A DNA stretch of 37,783 nt from an uncultured Bacteroidales bacterium (GTDB lineage Bacteria; Bacteroidota; Bacteroidia; Bacteroidales; Paludibacteraceae). The notes beneath the pieces are model-generated. The model made no database searches and was not told the origin of the DNA. It was given only the letters and a program-made list of their open reading frames with translations. The position numbers and the translations under genes are program-made. Positions 32,278 through 37,783 of the stretch are shown one piece after another. The stretch lies in assembly GCA_900317745.1 (NCBI GenBank), contig ONHW01000013.1:85673-123455 (forward strand), in the 5' to 3' direction. How positions within the stretch are numbered: the first letter of the stretch is position 1; each line of letters begins with the position of its first letter.

Positions 32278-32310
32278 CTCCCCTTTGAGAGGGGAGCAGG
32301 AGGGGTGTCC
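32278..32310 (+). repeat. 33-bp palindromic element, intergenic copy 1
   Basis: Stem-loop CTCCCCTTTGAGAGGGGAG followed by CAGGAGGGGTGTCC; it differs from the copy inside the rRNA methyltransferase gene at one base. Confidence 0.92.
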
Positions 32311-32320
32311 CTTCATCTCA

Positions 32321-32353
32321 CTCCCCTTTGAGAGGGGAGCCGGAGGGGTGTCC
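32321..32353 (+). repeat. 33-bp palindromic element, intergenic copy 2
   Basis: Identical over 33 nt to the copy at 14734-14766 and 43 nt from the start of intergenic copy 1, in the same orientation. Confidence 0.92.
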
Positions 32354-32405
32354 CTCGCTCCGTTTTCGATACCATATCGTACCCTTACCGCATGATAACC
32401 GCAAC

Positions 32406-32427
32406 ATAACCGTAGGATAACCGTAGG
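32406..32427. repeat. Tandem 11-mer
   Basis: ATAACCGTAGG occurs twice in tandem, with a further ATAACCG at 32395-32401 and a degenerate unit after it. No function can be assigned. Confidence 0.8.
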
Positions 32428-32460
32428 ATAATAGGCTCATTTTTCATTTTGTTTCGATAC

Positions 32461-32496
32461 ACGTATATATACGTAGTATATATACTATAGGCCTAT
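32461..32496. repeat. Three abutting perfect palindromes
   Basis: ACGTATATATACGT (32461-32474), TAGTATATATACTA (32474-32487) and ATAGGCCTAT (32487-32496) are each self-complementary and share their boundary bases. Confidence 0.9.
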
Positions 32497-32643
32497 GTTT
32501 TACCTGAAAAAAGCAAACTCAACATCAGCCTGCTCATACGGCACGTACATCGCACAACCTTGCACTCCGTTTTACGCAAAAAACGCCATTTTATGCCTTT
32601 GACAAGAAATATCAAAGATTTTTGACAAAAACAAGCCAATTCA

Positions 32644-32675
32644 TTTGCATTTCTGCCAAAATTTTTGTATCTTTG
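32644..32675 (+). promoter_or_regulatory. Promoter of the secreted coiled-coil protein gene
   Basis: TTTG (32644-32647), a 20-nt spacer and TATCTTTG (32668-32675). The leader of about 80 nt contains a small hairpin (TCGTC with GACGA). Confidence 0.85.
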
Positions 32676-32764
32676 CAACGGGTTTAGTTTTTCGTCCTTT
32701 TAGACGACATTTGGGAGCGTAACAAACGTAGCACAACCACAACCAATAGATAATTGCTTACAGT

Positions 32765-34120
32765 ATGAAAAAGTATGTATTCATGACATTGGCGAGTATA
32801 GCACTTGCTATGCCGGTTAACGCGCAGTTCTTCCATGGCTTGGTAGAAAAAGCCGTTGAGAAACAGGTAGAGAAAAAAGTTGCAGAGAAAATTTCTCCGA
32901 AATCAGCGAACCAATCAAGTTCCGATCAGGAAGAAAAAAGCTATATCGAGACGGACTTGCAGAATATCGTAGCAGGCGGATTCGAAGCCAAAGAATCGGT
33001 GACGCCCATGAAGTTCAGTTCCTTGAGCGACCTGCTTGCCAAACGCCCTGCTATGCCTGCCGCGAATGATCTCTTGTCACCCGAAGCCAAAACAACATAC
33101 GCTTACAAAGGCGCTATGGCGTGGGAGCAGGGAGCAATGGACTACCGTACTTCCCAACAATTAAAGCAGCAACAGTTGCAAAGCAAAATCATGACTGCCG
33201 GCAACAGGCTGCAACAGCAACAGGCACAACAGAAAGAGTTCATCAACGACGCTTCACGACAGGGACTGATGCTCTCACAAGAAGAAACGATGCAAGTCCT
33301 CATGTCTTCAGGTCTGAACCTTGAGAAAGCCACCGAGGAGCAGGTGATGAACGTGCTCGCTGACGCTTACGCCAAGAAATGGAACATCTCCCAAGCCGAT
33401 GCACGAACATTCATGGCAATGGCGATGAGCAATCCCAAGCAGGCAGAGGCTTTCCTGAAGCAGAAATACCCCGAACTCTACAGCAAACTTGCAGCCAATG
33501 CGCCCAAAGCCAAACAATTCGTTGCTGAAGACAGCTCAAAAGACAACGAATATGGCAAAATCGGTGAGCAAGTCTCTGACATCAGTACAGAAGCGCAACA
33601 ACTGCGCAACGCCGCAATGGACATGCTGACCAACAAACTAGAGAATCTCAATTTGCAGATAGTCAACAGCTGGAAGACTTCCGCCGAGTGCAAACAGGTG
33701 GTTCAGATTGAGTCCGACTTGCAAGAGCGTTTGAACAATTGGAACGCTTGCACCGAAGCTAATCAGGGCAAGGATATTCCTTTCCCGACATGGTGGACGC
33801 AAGGTCGCAAACAGGAAAATGCCATTATTGCTCAATGGAACAGGCAAAACGCCGAGAAATGGTTAGCCGCTGTCGCTGAGTACGACAATCAGTTACGCGC
33901 CTTACTTGACCGCCTGGCTGCATTGGACAACCAACTGGAGCAAGTCCGCAATGGCGGCGAAGAAACAATCGTGTACTTGAATGCAAAAATGCAGGTCTAT
34001 ATTGCCGAGCAGTTCTTACTTGACTATTTCAGCATGTTCTCTACCGCATTGGAGTTCCCGATTGCCGTCCCGCAAGAAGAGACAAAATACATGTTCTGCG
34101 ACACCTACGGCAAAGGATAA
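32765..34120 (+). CDS. Secreted coiled-coil protein of unknown function
   Basis: The 451-residue protein has a signal peptide (MKKYVFMTLASIALAMPVNA). A charged helix FFHGLVEKAVEKQVEKKVAEKI, a Gln-rich coiled coil (about 125-165) and a second long helical region (about 270-430) follow. No catalytic motif or known family was recognised. It has its own promoter and a terminator at 34178-34206, so it is probably monocistronic. The last 23 nt including the stop are duplicated directly downstream (34098-34120 and 34123-34145). The duplication is out of frame relative to the first stop and does not alter the protein. Confidence 0.75.
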   Translation: MKKYVFMTLASIALAMPVNAQFFHGLVEKAVEKQVEKKVAEKISPKSANQSSSDQEEKSYIETDLQNIVAGGFEAKESVTPMKFSSLSDLLAKRPAMPAANDLLSPEAKTTYAYKGAMAWEQGAMDYRTSQQLKQQQLQSKIMTAGNRLQQQQAQQKEFINDASRQGLMLSQEETMQVLMSSGLNLEKATEEQVMNVLADAYAKKWNISQADARTFMAMAMSNPKQAEAFLKQKYPELYSKLAANAPKAKQFVAEDSSKDNEYGKIGEQVSDISTEAQQLRNAAMDMLTNKLENLNLQIVNSWKTSAECKQVVQIESDLQERLNNWNACTEANQGKDIPFPTWWTQGRKQENAIIAQWNRQNAEKWLAAVAEYDNQLRALLDRLAALDNQLEQVRNGGEETIVYLNAKMQVYIAEQFLLDYFSMFSTALEFPIAVPQEETKYMFCDTYGKG

Positions 34121-34145
34121 GAGCGACACCTACGGCAAAGGATAA
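34098..34145. repeat. Tandem duplication of the gene end including the stop codon
   Basis: A 23-nt sequence ending GGCAAAGGATAA occurs exactly at 34098-34120 and 34123-34145, period 25 nt. Confidence 0.93.
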
Positions 34146-34177
34146 ATTCTATACCCACCGGTTCAGCTCCAAAGAAC

Positions 34178-34206
34178 AAAAAAAGACTGCCCAAGCAGTC
34201 TTTTTT
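34178..34206. terminator. Bidirectional rho-independent terminator
   Basis: GACTGC (34185-34190) and GCAGTC (34195-34200) with loop CCAA are flanked by an A run on the left and TTTTTT on the right. The structure works in both directions, ending the coiled-coil gene (plus) and tRNA-Thr (minus). Confidence 0.9.
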
Positions 34207-34209
34207 CTG

Positions 34210-34282
<73 letters not shown>

Positions 34283-34335
34283 GGCTCTCTACGAAAGAAA
34301 TATCCGTAACGGCTACTTCTGACGAAAAGCGGGTG

Positions 34336-34367
34336 CAAAAGTAGCATAAAAAAATGACATTTGCAAA
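34336..34367 (-). promoter_or_regulatory. Promoter of tRNA-Thr
   Basis: On the minus strand TTTG (34367-34364), a 20-nt spacer and TACTTTTG (34343-34336), about 50 nt upstream of the tRNA; the boxes match those of the SRP RNA promoter. Confidence 0.85.
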
Positions 34368-34390
34368 TATTTTTACAAAAAATGCGACAG

Positions 34391-34422
34391 TTTGGCATTT
34401 TTGGAATAATTTTTGTATCTTG
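34391..34422 (+). promoter_or_regulatory. Probable promoter of the DUF5103 gene
   Basis: TTTG (34391-34394), a 21-nt spacer and TATCTTG (34416-34422); slightly weaker than the other promoters here. Confidence 0.6.
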
Positions 34423-34477
34423 ACTATGCAAAACAACATCAGTTAAAAGCCAATTGACGTAAGTAACAAACAGAATT

Positions 34478-35770
34478 TTGAGATTTAATACATCTATACT
34501 ATTCGCCCTAACCCTGTGCGCAACTCTTTGCGCAGGTTGGGGTGTGGCTTATGGCGGCGAGATCCGCTCTCTGCGCGTGCAATATATCAACGCCGAATCA
34601 GGCGAGCCTTATTCTATGCCCGAGCGACCGTTCTTGTTTTGCAGTCAGTTCCCCGTAGGCGCCGAAGGTGACGCCAACGGCCATCTGCTCGAGATCTCTT
34701 TCGATGAGATGAGTCAGGATTTCCGCCAATACACCTACACGGTCCGCCACACCAACGCCGATGGCACGCCGGACAATCTCACCACAATCGATTATATCGA
34801 TGGCTTTACCACGCAGGACATAACCGACTACTCGCCTTCGCTCAACACCCAACAGATCTACACCCATTACCGTTTTCTCTTCCCGAACGACGACATGCGC
34901 CTCAAACTCAGCGGACGCTACGAGATCACCATCTACGAGGACGGAAACCCCGACAATATTGTCGCGCGCGTGCCTATATACCTTTCTGAATCACTCGTGC
35001 GCATCAGTGGCGATGTGCTGTCCACCACCGATCTCGAACTCAGCGGACGCTACCAGCAGTTGGAACTGGAGGTGACTACTGACGGACGTAGCACCAATCT
35101 CCGTGACGATTACTTTATTGTTGTTCGCCAGAACGGACGCACCGACAATCAGGTCGTTGCACCCCAACCGACATTCGTGGACGGCAAATCGTTACGCTGG
35201 CAACACTCACGGCCGCTTATCTTTGAGGGCGGCGACGAGTACCGCCACTTCGACGCCTACTCCACCTATTATGCCGGCACAGGTATCGACCGCGTTGTAT
35301 ATGAGATGGGCGATTACCACGCTTTGCTCAATCCCGACGAACTGCGCGCAGGACTGCCCTACTCCCACGAGTTTGACGTCAACGGACAGTTCCGCGTACA
35401 CGCCGAACGCGTACAAGACGTCGAGACCGAAGCCGAATATATGTGGGTGCACTGGTTCCTAAGGGCTGAACGGCCGTTCTTCGATGGAGCAGTCTATGTC
35501 GGAGGCGACTTGTTCGGTAACAACTTCACGCTGCGCAACCGCATGGATTATGACAACGAGCATAAGTGCTACCACCTCGCAGCACCTGTCAAACAGGGCG
35601 GATATGATTACCAGTATTGGTTTGTGCCCAAAGGTGCCCAATCAGCAACTCTGCTGCGAACCGAAGGCTCACACTGGGAAACGCGAAACGAATATACCGT
35701 CTATGTCTATTACAAGCCTTTCGGTGCACGCTACCAGCGACTGGTCGGTGTAAAACAATTAAGCAATTAG
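34478..35770 (+). CDS. DUF5103-family protein, type IX secretion plug type
   Basis: The 430-residue protein begins at a TTG; no ATG precedes the signal peptide (RFNTSILFALTLCATLCAGWGVAYG). After it, IRSLRVQYINAESGEPYSMP and QYTYTVRHTNADGTPDNLTTIDYIDGF match the start of DUF5103 proteins of Bacteroidota. Members were reported as the plug (PlugA-like) that closes the SprA translocon of the type IX secretion system after cargo release. The length of about 420 and the middle and end motifs (LSGRYEITIYEDG, EYTVYVYYKPFGARYQRLVG) fit. A GSCFA gene follows after 4 nt. It supports the presence of type IX secretion in this genome and hence the reading of the two C-terminal tails. Confidence 0.85.
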   Translation: MRFNTSILFALTLCATLCAGWGVAYGGEIRSLRVQYINAESGEPYSMPERPFLFCSQFPVGAEGDANGHLLEISFDEMSQDFRQYTYTVRHTNADGTPDNLTTIDYIDGFTTQDITDYSPSLNTQQIYTHYRFLFPNDDMRLKLSGRYEITIYEDGNPDNIVARVPIYLSESLVRISGDVLSTTDLELSGRYQQLELEVTTDGRSTNLRDDYFIVVRQNGRTDNQVVAPQPTFVDGKSLRWQHSRPLIFEGGDEYRHFDAYSTYYAGTGIDRVVYEMGDYHALLNPDELRAGLPYSHEFDVNGQFRVHAERVQDVETEAEYMWVHWFLRAERPFFDGAVYVGGDLFGNNFTLRNRMDYDNEHKCYHLAAPVKQGGYDYQYWFVPKGAQSATLLRTEGSHWETRNEYTVYVYYKPFGARYQRLVGVKQLSN

Positions 35771-35774
35771 AATT

Positions 35775-36611
35775 ATGCGTTGGCGCACAGAGATAGATAT
35801 TCCCAAGAGCCCGTGGCAACTCACCACCGACAGCCGTATTCTGCTTGTCGGCTCCTGTTTTACCGATAACATAGGGCAACTGATGCAGTCACATGGCTTG
35901 CACGCCACGTGCAATCCTACAGGAGTGCTCTACAACCCGCTGTCTATCATTCAATCATTGAACGGCGATATGCGTGTCGAACTGGTGGAACACGATGGTT
36001 TGTTCCACTCCATGTCTCACCACAGTTCATTCTCCGGCACTGACAGCGAACAAGTCCTTCGCCGTTGCTTGCAGTCGCAAGCCGAACTGCATCAGTCGTT
36101 GGCGGAAGCGGATATCGTTTTCGTCACTTTCGGCACTTCATACGTCTATTACCGCAACGGCCAGGTGGTAGCCAACTGCCACAAGTTACCCGAACGTGAG
36201 TTCACTCGCACACGACTGACGGTTGCCGAGATCGTTTCCGCATGGCGACCGCTCATTCGTTCCATGCACGACAAGCACTGGGTATTCACCGTCAGCCCTA
36301 TCCGGCACCAGCGTGACGGCTTTCATGCCAACCAACTCAGCAAAGCCACGCTGCTCATGGCTATCGACCAACTGCAACAGGACCTTCCCGATTCGGTAAA
36401 CTATTTCCCCGCCTACGAGATTCTGCTGGACGAGTTGCGCGACTACCGTTTCTATGCCGACGATCTTGTTCATCCTTCCGCAGCAGCCGTTGAATATATC
36501 TGGCAACGGTTGTGCGACACGTTCGTCTCACCGCAAACGCTGGCACAACTGCAACTCAACCATAAGCAGTGGCTACGCTCCCAACACCGCCAAATCTCAA
36601 ATGACAAATAA
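35775..36611 (+). CDS. GSCFA family protein
   Basis: The 278-residue protein has the family hallmark VGSCFTDNIG near residue 25. It also has VTFGTSYVYY in the middle, FTVSPIRHQRDGFHANQLSKA and YADDLVHPS near 235. The family is an SGNH/GDSL-hydrolase-like fold; the serine of GSCF and the D-x-x-H pair (DDLVHPS) could form the catalytic set. The substrate is unknown. No signal peptide is seen, so it is probably cytoplasmic. It begins 4 nt after the DUF5103 gene. Its last residues ISNDK are encoded by the heptamer tract at 36592. Confidence 0.9.
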   Translation: MRWRTEIDIPKSPWQLTTDSRILLVGSCFTDNIGQLMQSHGLHATCNPTGVLYNPLSIIQSLNGDMRVELVEHDGLFHSMSHHSSFSGTDSEQVLRRCLQSQAELHQSLAEADIVFVTFGTSYVYYRNGQVVANCHKLPEREFTRTRLTVAEIVSAWRPLIRSMHDKHWVFTVSPIRHQRDGFHANQLSKATLLMAIDQLQQDLPDSVNYFPAYEILLDELRDYRFYADDLVHPSAAAVEYIWQRLCDTFVSPQTLAQLQLNHKQWLRSQHRQISNDK

Positions 36612-36667
36612 CAAACCACAAATCACAAAATAAACAACTCACAATTCACAAAATAAACAACTCACAA
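36592..36667. repeat. Heptamer tract and 22-bp direct repeat between GSCFA and 5'-nucleotidase genes
   Basis: AAATCTC, AAATGAC, AAATAAC, AAACCAC, AAATCAC and AAAATAA follow in tandem from 36592 to 36633, crossing the GSCFA stop. A 22-nt unit occurs exactly at 36623-36644 and 36646-36667, filling the rest of the gap. Confidence 0.88.
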
Positions 36668-36679
36668 ATGACAGATTAT

Positions 36680-37783
36680 ATGAAATATAGCAAAGTCCTT
36701 TTTCTGCTGCTGATTGTAGCACTGGCAGGTTGCCAGCGCAAGCAGCCAATCGTTATTTTGTACGAGAACGATGCACACTGTGCCGTTGAGGGATACGCAC
36801 GCCTTGCCGGTCAGCGTGACGCCGAACGCCAACATACACCGTATGTGGCTATTGTCAGCAGCGGCGATTTTGCGCAAGGCAACACCGTGGGAAGTCTGAC
36901 GAAAGGCGAAGCCATCGTACGAATCATGAACGCTGTCGGCTACGACTATCTGACCATCGGCAACCATGAGTTCGATTACACCGTACCGCAAATGCAGCAC
37001 CTCTCCGAACTGCTCACGGCTAAAACATTGTGTTGTAACTTCTCGCGCTACGAAGAGGACAATGATGATAAAGACGACCGCGACGACAATGACTTGTACC
37101 CCGCCTACGAAGTAAAAGACTTCGGGGGCACGAAAGTCGGCTTCATTGGCGTTGCCACGCCATCTACCTTCCGTTCGTCCACTCCGACCTACTTCATCGA
37201 CGACAACGGCAATCTGCTCTATAACTTCCACCAGACCGACACATACGAGTGCGTTCAGGAGGCTGTTAACGATGCGCGCGAAGAAGGCGCAGAGATCATA
37301 ATCGTACTCTCGCACCTCGGCGATGATCCGGAGGTAGCCTACTCGCGCGGACTGATTGCCGCCACGCACGGCATTGATGTCGTTTTGGACGGTCACGCCC
37401 ACCACGTACTCAATGAGCGACTGGTCAACGACCGCGGCGACAGCGTAACGCTCTCCTCCACCGGCACAAAGTTCGCATACATCGGTCGCCTGACTATTGA
37501 CACCGACAACCGCGTCACCACCGAACTGTTGCCCATATCCGACTGCCACCGAGTCAATCAGGCCGTGCAGGACACCGTACTGGCTATTCAACAGGAACTG
37601 GAGGCACGCGTCAATGCGCCTGTCGGCACTACTGCCTTCGCCCTCGCCGATCGCGACAATCAGGATAACCGGCTCGTGCGCAGACAAGAGACAAACCTCG
37701 GAGATTTTATGGCAGACGTGGCACGTTACACTACCGGCGCCAACATCGGCGTGTGCAACGGAGGCGGACTACGCGCAGGATTG
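36680..37783 (+). CDS. 5'-nucleotidase / UshA-like lipoprotein, C-terminus cut by window edge
   Basis: The start was chosen at ATG 36680, which gives a lipoprotein signal (MKYSKVLFLLLIVALAGC, lipobox LAGC). An ATG 12 nt upstream is possible. 368 residues are visible. The metallophosphoesterase domain has YENDAHC, SSGDFAQG, IGNHEFDY, LSHLGDD and DGHAHH, all metal-site residues of the family. The start of the 5'-nucleotidase C-terminal domain (NLGDFMADVARY, NGGGLRAG) reaches the window edge. Such enzymes hydrolyse nucleotides or UDP-sugars outside the cytoplasm. An acidic loop EEDNDDKDDRDDND near residue 130 is unusual in its charge. Confidence 0.9.
   Translation, partial: MKYSKVLFLLLIVALAGCQRKQPIVILYENDAHCAVEGYARLAGQRDAERQHTPYVAIVSSGDFAQGNTVGSLTKGEAIVRIMNAVGYDYLTIGNHEFDYTVPQMQHLSELLTAKTLCCNFSRYEEDNDDKDDRDDNDLYPAYEVKDFGGTKVGFIGVATPSTFRSSTPTYFIDDNGNLLYNFHQTDTYECVQEAVNDAREEGAEIIIVLSHLGDDPEVAYSRGLIAATHGIDVVLDGHAHHVLNERLVNDRGDSVTLSSTGTKFAYIGRLTIDTDNRVTTELLPISDCHRVNQAVQDTVLAIQQELEARVNAPVGTTAFALADRDNQDNRLVRRQETNLGDFMADVARYTTGANIGVCNGGGLRAGL

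Larger units (their letters stand above)
31851..32764. other. Gene-free stretch: operon leader, repeats and two divergent promoters
   Basis: No gene is supported in these 914 bp. From left to right it holds the leader of the sugar transporter operon (31851 to about 32069) with three direct repeats, tandem 10-mers at 32039-32058 and the minus-strand promoter. Next comes a pyrimidine-rich run with an 18-bp exact repeat (32229-32246 and 32263-32280) and two 33-bp palindromic elements. Tandem 11-mers (32406-32427), three abutting palindromes (32461-32496) and the plus-strand promoter at 32644-32675 complete it. Small open frames here are made of the repeats and are not credible genes. Confidence 0.7.

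Noticed and set aside
32095-32395. Short open frames through the palindromic elements
   Set aside because: Their codons are the 33-bp repeats and pyrimidine runs; no promoter faces them and nothing resembles a protein family.
31910-32427. CRISPR array
   Set aside because: The repeats here differ in length and spacing, have no uniform spacers, and no cas gene is present.
36662-37687. Long minus-strand open frame at the right end
   Set aside because: It is the shadow of the 5'-nucleotidase gene, which carries all metal-site motifs on the plus strand.

Overview
The window looks like a chromosomal segment of an uncultured Bacteroidales-type Bacteroidota. Ten positions carry the Bacteroidota sigma-factor promoter pattern (TTTG or CTTG, a 19-21 nt spacer, then TAnnTTTG). 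Starts mostly lack a Shine-Dalgarno sequence. The gene content fits: a SusC/SusD pair, a DUF5103-type protein (type IX secretion plug family), a GSCFA protein, RibBA fused, and tRNAs without an encoded CCA. I cannot name the genus. By eye the sequence is moderately GC-rich, with the SusC/SusD block AT-richer than the rest. No insertion sequence, phage, CRISPR or plasmid gene was seen.

Layout. Left edge: the N-terminus of an M16 zinc peptidase (minus) opposite a tRNA-Leu(UAG). Then a minus-strand housekeeping run with two likely transcripts. The first, cdd > LptF/G permease > ribBA > Trp/His-rich secreted protein > phosphopantetheinyl transferase, starts at a promoter at 10919-10950. The second, acyl-ACP thioesterase > NrdJ C-terminal-like protein > RNase R > MIP18-like > lpxH-like > mazG, starts at 5449-5480. 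From 10936 rightward the plus strand carries a large secreted amidase/golvesin-domain protein, an RlmD-type 23S rRNA methyltransferase and a subtilisin-like protease. An SRP RNA on the minus strand and a RecD-like helicase follow. Next is a five-gene plus-strand cluster (18511-22929) in which every product has a signal peptide and none has an assigned function; it is the best candidate for an undescribed system.

The minus-strand block 23036-31850 is a compact alpha-glucan-type utilisation locus: SLC45-like sugar transporter > unknown lipoprotein > SusC > SusD > three-module surface protein. It starts at one promoter (32076-32107) with a roughly 220-nt leader full of direct repeats. No hydrolase or regulator is present in the window. 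A 900-bp gene-free stretch (31851-32764) holds that leader, two copies of a 33-bp palindromic repeat and a run of perfect palindromes. The right end has a secreted coiled-coil protein, tRNA-Thr(CGU), the DUF5103 protein, a GSCFA protein and the start of a 5'-nucleotidase lipoprotein.

Two repeat families cross gene boundaries. Variable heptamer tracts sit at gene 3' ends and junctions and encode the last residues of at least three proteins. A 33-bp hairpin element occurs twice between genes and once in frame inside the RlmD-type methyltransferase.
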